Assembly (NCBI GenBank): GCA_963920525.1
Contig: OY986436.1
Location: 13,839,467-13,903,466, forward strand
Reading direction: 5' to 3'
Length of the DNA stretch: 64,000 bases
From: Dichetophora obliterata
Taxonomy: Eukaryota; Arthropoda; Insecta; Diptera; Sciomyzidae
In this document: positions 56,814-64,000 of the stretch, piece by piece
Position numbering within the stretch: the stretch's first letter is position 1
How the letters are laid out: each line of letters opens with the position of its first letter
Program-made: the position numbers and the translations under genes
The notes under the pieces: generated by a model
Database searches by the model: none
Seen by the model: the letters and a program-made list of their open reading frames with translations, nothing else
Told to the model about the DNA's origin: nothing

Positions 56814-57866
56814 CAGAGAACTGCACAAGCCTTCTTGAAGTCTATTTCCAGTTCTTGCTTAAAATACAAGTTCAAGCTTGCTTAATAATTTTCAATCAAG
56901 TATAGCTTGTACTTGAATATAAATAAATCCACGACAGCTTGGGACTTGAAAGTATGCTAGCTTTCAAGCGAACGGCACGAAGTCCTAAGTAAAGGTCCAA
57001 TTATAATAGACGTAACGTAATGTTGTCAACTGTCACCGTGACGGGACGTAATGTAAGAAAACGTTATAGCAATTATAATCAGCAGTACGCAGGCAGGAGA
57101 TTATCGCCAATAATTGCACGATTCCATACAAGTTAAATTAAAACTTCGTCATCCATAGCTGTGGATACATAGAACTATCACATAATAACGAAATTCAACT
57201 AAAAACGTAGTTTCAACAATACAAATAGCACACTAATCGAATCTAACCTCAATGTTCAGTTGCTTTTTGACAAGACGTAATGTAAAGTAACGTAGAAATA
57301 CAATTCCCACGGATCTATACGTCCCGTCACGTTACGTTATGTTTATTAGTACGTTTATTACGTTTATTATAAGGAAGCATTGTTTCAAACAATAAGTGAA
57401 AGAACGCACTGCTCAATTGACATTAGATCACATTACATTACTTCTATTATAATTGGACCTTAAAGGAAAACGTGATGCCTTCGGTAAAAAAGCTTGAAAA
57501 GCTTGAAATTGAAGGCAAGTATCTTCAAAAACTTCAATGAGCTTGTGTAGGAAAAGCTCAAGCGTTTTAGGGCTTTTAAGGGTTCTGTGGACTCTGCGGT
57601 AGGCAGTTTTAGGGGGTAGCCGATTTCGGAATTGATGTCAACATTTAAAATTCAAGATGGCGCATGTAGTTGCCACCTAGTTTTTTTTGTGTTTTTGCGA
57701 ATTCTTGTAATTTTGGAATTCTGACAACGGATTTAATTTCGAATCTAATGTCACAGTTTTAAAATTTAAGATGGAAGTTAGGGTTGCCATCTAAATTTTT
57801 ACCACAGTATTGCCACCTAGTAAAATATATTTTTAAGAGTTTTAAACATAATTTAACAGTGTTAGG
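56814..57866. mobile_element. Satellite-bearing hAT-like element, copy 2, truncated
   Basis: It begins CAGAGAACTGCACAAGCC, identical to the start of the 11046 element, and follows it through ACGACAGCTTG-GACTTG, TGATGCCTTCGG and the start of the satellite (GTTGCCACCTAG, TTCTGACAACGGATTT-ATTTCG, AGAGTTTTAAACATAATTTA). The array here is only about one unit and homology stops near 57866 (GTGTTAGGG). The right terminus is absent. A TAA-flanked MITE splits it at 56990-57463. Confidence 0.85.
56990..57463. mobile_element. TAA-flanked MITE with paralogous empty site
   Basis: The element 56993-57460 (468 bp) has ends AGGTCCAATTATAATAG and the perfect inverse; TAA lies on both sides (56990-56992, 57461-57463). 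The uninterrupted sequence in the other copy of the host element, AGTAAAGGAAAGCTTGATGC near 11226, shows the pre-insertion state and confirms the 3-bp duplication. A 3-bp TWA target fits PIF/Harbinger. Internal ACGTAACGTAATGT and ACGTTACGTTATG motifs extend the inverted similarity. Confidence 0.92.
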
Positions 57867-58362
57867 GTAATTTTTTTACGAATTTTTTACGAACAGTGTT
57901 TCATTCCAAAATACTAACTTTTGCGAAAACTAGTGTTTCTGTAATTGATAGCGAGTAAATAGTGGGTCGTGTTGAAAAAGATTCACTAGCGAAAGGGAAT
58001 ATATGAAATTGCAACAAATACCAGACAACTTTGTGTGAAATTTGATGAAGTTTTTCTATAAACAATAAATAAAAAACAAATATATATATTATAAGTGCTT
58101 TATTTATATGTTTAGGTGGATATACGCCATTATATTATTTATGCTGACAATTACTTGTTTTGATGTTAAACACTTTATCACTTAGTGATGTTGTTATTAA
58201 ATACACAAACCTTATCTACAAATTGCAGTCCGAGTATAATTTTAATGCGTTTGCTTAATGCAATGATATCATGGAATAAATTTAATTTATGAAATATCTC
58301 AGTTTATGTATTCAATAATTTATGCGTTGTAGTATTGTGTATATGATATTGTGTTAACCCTT
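57867..58362. other. No gene recognised
   Basis: AT-rich DNA after the truncated satellite element; no features that I can support. Confidence 0.4.
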
Positions 58363-58925
58363 TGTGACATACATTAATTCAAGCGAATAAAAACATTTTT
58401 TTAAGGTGAAATTCTATATATAATGGTTGCACATAAAAAAATTTTGTATTAATATCCTTAACGGAAGTCTTCAAAGGATTTTGGTTATAATTGTCCACAA
58501 ACGATCTTAAGGCTTGCAGAAAAATATGATTTTTTTTACAAATTTGATTTGTAGTATTATTTTATGAATAAACTTTTTTAAAGTCAAATATATTTACTTA
58601 CCTGAAAAAAATCCATAAAAAATAAAACAAAGTAAAACTTAGTAACTCTGCGGAACTTGTGATGAAATTGGTGAGAGCGCTTTAGAAACTAAGCTTCTTA
58701 CACCAACATTTATAGACGATCAGCTATAGAAGAGCGCTTTAGAAACTAAGCTTCTTACACCAACATTTATAGACGATCAGCTGTTTCTCACAAATAGTGT
58801 GAAAAGGAAAGCCGTATACATCACTGCAGCCACAAATCGTTACAATTTAACAAGCTGTTACGTTACAATCGACTTTCAAATATGATGTAAACAATTGTGT
58901 ACAAAATGTCACAAAGGATAATAAT
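58363..58925. mobile_element. Possible decayed TIR element 'CCTTTGTGACAT'
   Basis: TTAACCCTTTGTGACATAC at 58363 and the inverse-like ATGTCACAAAGGATAAT at about 58907-58923 form short inverted ends; the left lies beside TTAA, the right beside an ATAA variant. A decayed piggyBac-like element is possible. Weak. Confidence 0.3.
58674..58787. repeat. Exact tandem duplication, 57-bp period
   Basis: AGAGCGCTTTAGAAACTAAG through ATAGACGATCAGCT occurs at 58674 and again at 58731 with no difference that I can see over about 52 bases. Such identity indicates a recent duplication or an assembly artefact. Confidence 0.85.
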
Positions 58926-58999
58926 ATATTTATAATCTACATAAAAAAATTTAAGTTGATACCTTGTAACGTGGATACATTTATTTTCAAAAGTTTATT

Positions 59000-61510
59000 A
59001 AATATAACTTTTGCATAAGCAAGCAAAAATTTTTCTTACCAAGTTAGAACATAGTAAGAACTGCAATCGTTTCGAGTCGCATATTTTAGTTTTCAGAAAC
59101 ACTTCGTCTATCGAATTCCTTTGAAAGAAGAATGAAACAAGCGAGACGGCGCACGGTGGGGCGAGCCCATACAAAGGGTTGGACATCGCATATTGCTTTC
59201 AATAGTTGATTGTAACTCTGGAACCATTTGATGTATTTTGACCAAATTTTAAACATATCTTCTTAAAAGAATTTTTCATGAAATTTTTAAACCTTTATGA
59301 ACGTAGCGGGTCTAGGAGACCCACAAATTCATGGTAAAATACAATTTTTTTGTGTTTAGCGATATTTCGTACTTGTATTTAAAACAAGTTATATGTAATA
59401 TTAAAAGCAAACAGTGATTTATTTATACCACACATAATTATACAATATGCTTAATTTTACACATTATCTGTAAAAGCTATGTTTTCACTTTCCTCATCAA
59501 AAAGGTATTTTGCTACAATCAGATAGCTTTGTGGTCATTTTTTATTAAAACCAAGAATTGAAAGTACTGGATCTGAATTGAGCAGAAGGGCATGCAAAAG
59601 ATCTGAATTGCAAGCAGATCTTGAAAATTTTCTCGTGTTGTGCAGTCTGCAGAACCGAAATAGTTAGGGTACTATCGCTTTTTGAACTATATCCGCACTG
59701 TGCATTAATATTTTATGTACAGTAACAGGCATGTAGTATCAATCATAAATTTCAACGTATAATTTTGTTTCTAAACAAAAAATTTTTAATTTTGTGATAT
59801 TTATTTTAAGACCAGATGCTATGACCTGAAATATATTCAAATTTTTACGCATTAATGTAAACAAAATAATTCATATATGTATATATTAAAATGTTTTACC
59901 TGCAATATAACATAAGATCGTTTAGTTAAATTAGTAAAAAATCTGGGAGCAGTGTTACGGTCATGACTTTTACCAGAGCCTTGCAATACCACGTTTGCAA
60001 TACCAATTAACAAACCTTAAACAATTCTAATTTCGTCGTCAGCAAAATAGTATAGTATAGTGGTGTTGATTCAAATGCTTTTATCATAATCTTTACATTT
60101 TGGCTATTATGCACGAGGAAAAAAAATGTTTACTGGAAGCAGAATATGAGATGATATTAATGTACTATGTACTTTTTTGTAGCAAACAATTTTATATATA
60201 CAAGAAACATATTATGTTTGCCATAAATATGTTATGTTCACTGGAAACAAGCTAATTTGTTGCAATGAATATATTATGTACGCTGCATTATCATATAAGG
60301 AATATGTTCGCAGCAAACATTTACTGATTGTCACAAACATAATTATGTTCACTGCTTTTAAAATACATTTCATATAAATTATTGACGGTTAAAGATATAA
60401 CAACTATGTTTATTGGCAGATCACTTTTAAGTGGATTTCATACACTTTATCTGTACTGTACCATTTTCTGTAATTTTTTATCTAGAATTCTTGAAAATAT
60501 TTGCATCGTGTCTTAAATATATCTCAAGAACCAGACGTCTCAGATAAATAAACAGTATACCAAAATATTTTTATGAAAATTGTCTACACTTATTTAGTAC
60601 AATAAATTAACGTAACTTTACTAGTAAGGATGATATGCCGCAATCAAAGCAAAATATCTATTTTTTCCGTTAACAAAAGGTCACGGAGCCGGGCCGGAAT
60701 AGGTTAAAACAATAAATGTATCTCAAACTTGTTTTTTTATCCATTCGCAAATTTTTATCGCTAATAAAACTGAATCAGTTCCTATAGTTATGCTGTAATA
60801 GGCAAACTTTGTAAGAAATGCTATAAAAAACCTGAGGAATACAATTTTGATATTGAAATTCTCAGAAGGCGCTGGATGGCGCGCGCTAATTTTTTTTTAA
60901 AAACATTTTTTACTATCATTATTTGTAATGTAAGGTACATTGATCCTGGCCAACCCTGGCCATTTTTTATTTTTCAAATTTAATCATTTTCTTTAATTTT
61001 TAATTTTTATTCTTTATCGCAATAACGGGATAGCAAAAAACAAACTTAAAAATAAAATATCTAGTTTAAAACTTTAGAGTATACTCTTTCATAATAACTA
61101 TATAAAGATCTGTTCAATCAAGCAGTTTAACAAAATGTTATAGGACTTTAAAAAAAGACTATATTTTTTTTATATTACAAAATGTCAACTTTGAGGCCTT
61201 ACAAAAACAAAAGTACGCACTTTAAAATTAAAAAAAACTGCCTAATTCAAATAGCCCAAATATATTTCTATCGAAACGTATATTAATTATATTATAATTA
61301 ATTATTATTATATTAATTCGCAAGTTGCACTTTTTTCTGGATGTCCAACCCTTTGTATAGGATCGCCCCACCGTGCGGCGAGTCACCGATTTTTCTCATT
61401 TTATTACAGAGACAGTGCAAGTGAGAATGACATCACAATGACGTCAAAGTGAGAAAATCTGGTGAGAACTACGGTGAGAAAAGTTACAGAACCGAGCTAC
61501 TGAACTGCAG
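59000..61510. mobile_element. Third GTRGCTCG-family copy, split by Transib-like element
   Basis: The right part (61381-61500) contains TACAGAGACAGTGCAAGTGA with TGACATCAC, TGACGTCAA and TTACAGAACCGAGCTAC, matching in inverse the left arm of the 10631-13671 element (GTGGCTCGTTCCTGTAA, TGACATCAC, TGACGTCAC, GCAATGTTTCTGTACG). The left flank of the Transib-like insertion (GAATGAAACAAGCGAGA) looks like the continuation of the same arm. The extent on the left is uncertain. Confidence 0.5.
59147..61380. mobile_element. Transib-like element (RAG1-related superfamily), non-autonomous
   Basis: The element 59152-61375 (2224 bp) has ends CACGGTGGGGCGAGCCCATA and, inverted, CACGGTGGGGCGATCCTATA, continuing with CAAAGGGTTGGACATC (about 37 bp, two mismatches). 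CGGCG lies on both sides (59147-59151, 61376-61380). Transib transposons characteristically make 5-bp GC-rich duplications of the CGGCG type and have termini beginning with a CACWRTG-like heptamer resembling the V(D)J signal; both are met here. The interior is AT-rich with no recognisable RAG1-like transposase, so the copy is non-autonomous or fully decayed inside. Confidence 0.75.
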
Positions 61511-63057
61511 ATCAACATGAAATTGCATGGAATTTGACGAGATTTATACAATTTCTTAATTTTTTGATATATTTTGAAATACCAAGTTAAAAAAAGAGGC
61601 GCACTTTACTCATAAAAGAGCTGAATTTGCCCACCGTTGCACTATAGTATATATTTTCACAGTTTTTCTTCGCTTAAGTGCGTGAATGGCATTTAAAGTG
61701 TTTAATTATGTGATTATCACTCAATTTCTAACTTGAGATAGAAGAATAACTTCTTGTTGATTTGCTATGGCGCAAACAGCAGTTGGCCAAGCAAGTGCCA
61801 AGTGATTGGAATGCATCAAGTTCAATGACACTAACTTTGTCTGCTTGGTATATCACTAGAACTGCTTGATATGGCTTTGCATTAAACAGCATTTGTGACT
61901 GCTTTCGTCTCACGATGAAGACTTTTACTACGATTCCCGTAGGAGTTCTTGTTCACATAGCAACCTGTTTTAGCATCGCTCGTCGTCATTGACCATGTCT
62001 AGCTATTTGAGTGTGGCTTTGATTGTGCAAGCTAAGAGCTTGTGATTGTGTTTTTACACAAATTCTTAATGCAGTTTTAAGACTTCCTTGTTGTTCCTTG
62101 TGATCGTGGTAGTAATTGCATCATCTTGGTCGCAACAGAATTCTTCCATAATTGAACCTGTTCTAGCGACTTTTGTGGCTTCCACGCTGTTGCTGCATCT
62201 TCAAATAAGTGGCGCGTATGCAGGGGGGTTTATGGGAGTTAGAGCCAAATGAACGAATTTTAACGAGCTTCGAGTGAAAGACTCAGCACAACATGGGAAA
62301 AGAAAGAGTCAATTTAAAACATTTATTGTGAAAAGACTATAATATATAGACTTTAAAACTTTTTTAGGTACACTGAAAGAATATGTGTTAAAATTTAATG
62401 GAACTGTGTTCATATCCTCGAATACCACATTTTAACAGCATTCGATAAAGTTTGGGCTTATTGCGGCTTAAAGTATTAAAATATTTTAAACATTAAAGTA
62501 ATAAATTAGTTTTTATTTCATCTAATGTTAATTATTTGTAAAACCAATTAAAAAAATTTTCACACAATCAAATGTAAAATCGGGGTTTTTTTCAGATTTA
62601 TCTGGCAATTATTGCCAAAGATTCTACTGAACATAATTTTTCAATTCAAACTCAGATAGCGACGCATTTTTTGTTATTGTAAAGAAATATTAAGAGAAAA
62701 TTATAAAAAAACTAAATGAGTTTTTAGTTGAAAATTTAATACGCTTATTTTAAATTTTGTTTTGTAGAAACGCAAAAGCGTTAAATTTCTATTTTAAAAT
62801 TTTATTTTTAATTTTAAAGTATGTTTTTATTCTCAGAGTAAATAATATAAAAAATATTCCAATATGAATTTTGACGTAGAATTACGTCTAACAGCGCGGT
62901 TTGTATGGGGGTCATTTCACAAATTTTTTCAAGCACATTTAAGGATTATAGTTGACACTTTGGGGTATACCTACAGCCTTTAACATTCATAGTACAAAGT
63001 AAAAATATATTCCAAAATATCAGTTAGAGTACGAATAAAAGAAATATTCACCTTTGT
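61511..63057. other. No gene supported
   Basis: 61730-62200 is less AT-rich and has broken minus-strand frames (for example a 61-codon frame at 61728-61913), but I cannot relate them to any family. The rest is AT-rich and featureless. Confidence 0.4.
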
Positions 63058-63270
63058 GTCCTCTTTAATGCAGTCACAAAAGAGCAAATTCTAAAGAGAA
63101 GAAATTTATATATTTGTATGAGAAAAGTTACACACAAGCTGCTTTAGTAGCTGCTAATGCTGTTTGTCACCTCTTTAATGCAGTCACAAAAGAGCAAATT
63201 CTAAAGAGAAGAAATTTATATATTTGTATGAGAAAAGTTACACACAAGCTGCTTTAGTAACTGCTAATGC
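63058..63270. repeat. Near-exact tandem duplication, 110-bp period
   Basis: CCTCTTTAATGCAGTCACAA through GCTTTAGTAGCTGCTAATGC occurs at 63060 and again at 63170 with one visible difference (TAGTAGCTGC versus TAGTAACTGC). It is directly followed by a GTT-rich microsatellite. Confidence 0.85.
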
Positions 63271-63400
63271 TGTTGTTATGGTTGTTGGTTTGGTTGTTGT
63301 GATTGTTGTTGTGGTTGTTGTTTGGTTGTTGTTGTTGTTGTGGTTGTTGGTTTAGTTCGCTATCGTTGTTGTAGATGCTTTTGTTGTTGTTATTAGTATG
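63271..63400. repeat. GTT/GGTT microsatellite
   Basis: Imperfect repeats of GTTGTT and GGTTGTTG over about 130 bases. On the minus strand this is a CAA/CCA repeat of the kind that encodes Gln/Asn tracts, but stops in the flanks of every frame argue against coding use here. Confidence 0.8.
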
Positions 63401-63939
63401 TAGTATGTACCTACATAGATATATACAAATCAGTTACTTCTGTTTTGTCGTTTATTATTGGTTTTAATTATTTTCAGCAATATAAATACAATAGAGAATA
63501 CAGATGCGTGTAGCTACAGAGACAGTTTGTAGCATGGGTTGTGCTTCGAAACTATATTTATTTTTGAAATATCATAAAAAATCCGAATTATTTATAATAT
63601 GTAATATATTTTTTCCATTAAAAAAAAATCTATTTTGTTGGCTAAAAGTTTAATTTTTAATTACACACTTTTAAAATATACATATATGCTCTTTAATACA
63701 GGAAAATAAATAATTTATATTTTTCCGAAATATATACATATTTAAATTTATTTAACATAACTTTTAATTGCATTAAAGCTTAACCAACATAAAAATGAAC
63801 AAGAACAACAAATTCATCACTAAAAATATCAAATAAAAAATAATTATTGAAAATAAATTTGTTTTTAAATAATTTTCATGTAGAAAATTAAATACTTTAA
63901 AATACTTTTGAAAGATATGAATGAAAAAACCATCATTTT
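63401..63939. other. AT-rich, nothing recognised
   Basis: No open frames, repeats or RNA genes that I can support. Confidence 0.45.
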
Positions 63940-64000
63940 TCTATATATATAAAATGGAATGTGTGTTTGTTTATTTGTTTGCTTGTACCTTATAGGAGAC
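63940..64000 (+). mobile_element. Probable Helitron 5' end, cut by window edge
   Basis: TCTATATATATAAAATGGAA followed by TGTGTGTTTGTTTATTTG matches the conserved opening phrase of many insect Helitrons, which start with TC. Only 61 bases are in view, so neither coding capacity nor the 3' hairpin can be judged. Confidence 0.5.

Noticed and set aside
61728..62220. Possible retrotransposon gag/pol relic on the minus strand
   Set aside because: Less AT-rich with broken frames, but no motif I can defend in any frame.

Overview
This window is AT-rich eukaryotic DNA with spliced protein genes and very dense transposon debris. It most likely comes from a higher dipteran fly: the introns are short with GT-AG borders, initiation contexts and Inr-like motifs are fly-like, the proteins have clear animal orthologues, and the transposon families are typical of flies. 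A tRNA-derived SINE remnant near 20 kb resembles one I associate with tephritid fruit flies, but the family assignment is inference only.

Three host loci can be supported. (1) The 3' half of Cep104 (ciliary-tip TOG-domain protein), four exons at 4139-5919 on the + strand; its 5' exons lie left of the window, so about the first 4.1 kb is probably its intron. (2) A complete ethanolaminephosphotransferase gene (EPT1/SELENOI type), five coding exons at 22967-28854, 406 aa, with a 4.1 kb last intron holding a copia-type gag relic and a Tc1-like element with recognisable ends. (3) An intronless gene at 50289-51845 for a secreted, Thr-rich 518-aa protein that I cannot name. A possible small coding exon lies at 48866-49005. 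These genes do not form a pathway; nothing suggests they act together.

Everything else is mostly mobile DNA. By region: 1-4.1 kb has tandem repeats, a hAT-type MITE with perfect 8-bp target duplication and a minus-strand LINE relic (reverse transcriptase plus RNase H). 6.7-22.1 kb is a stack of terminal-inverted-repeat (TIR) elements: a hAT relic with transposase C-terminus (9441-10456), a hAT-like element carrying a 240-bp satellite array (11046-13205) nested in another TIR element, a Harbinger-like MITE (14319-15030), a decayed hAT-like element with a long palindrome and a SINE inside (17713-20612), and further MITEs. 29.5-43.4 kb carries more MITEs (TA-, 8-bp- and TTAA-flanked), minisatellites and a foldback structure. 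44.1-48.5 kb is a fairly complete but broken LINE whose ORF1 is split by a MITE. 52.3-55.3 kb is a 3-kb strand-switching AT minisatellite. 56.8-61.5 kb holds a second copy of the satellite-bearing element (itself hit by a TAA-flanked MITE) and a 2.2-kb element whose ends and 5-bp CGGCG duplication point to Transib, the RAG1-related superfamily. The last 60 bases look like the 5' start of a Helitron.

The most interesting content is the structure of these elements rather than a new gene system: satellite DNA growing inside a hAT-like element, with a paralogous short-array copy in the same window, and a Transib-like insertion. All exon borders were read by eye from splice signals and reading-frame continuity; no alignments or searches were run.
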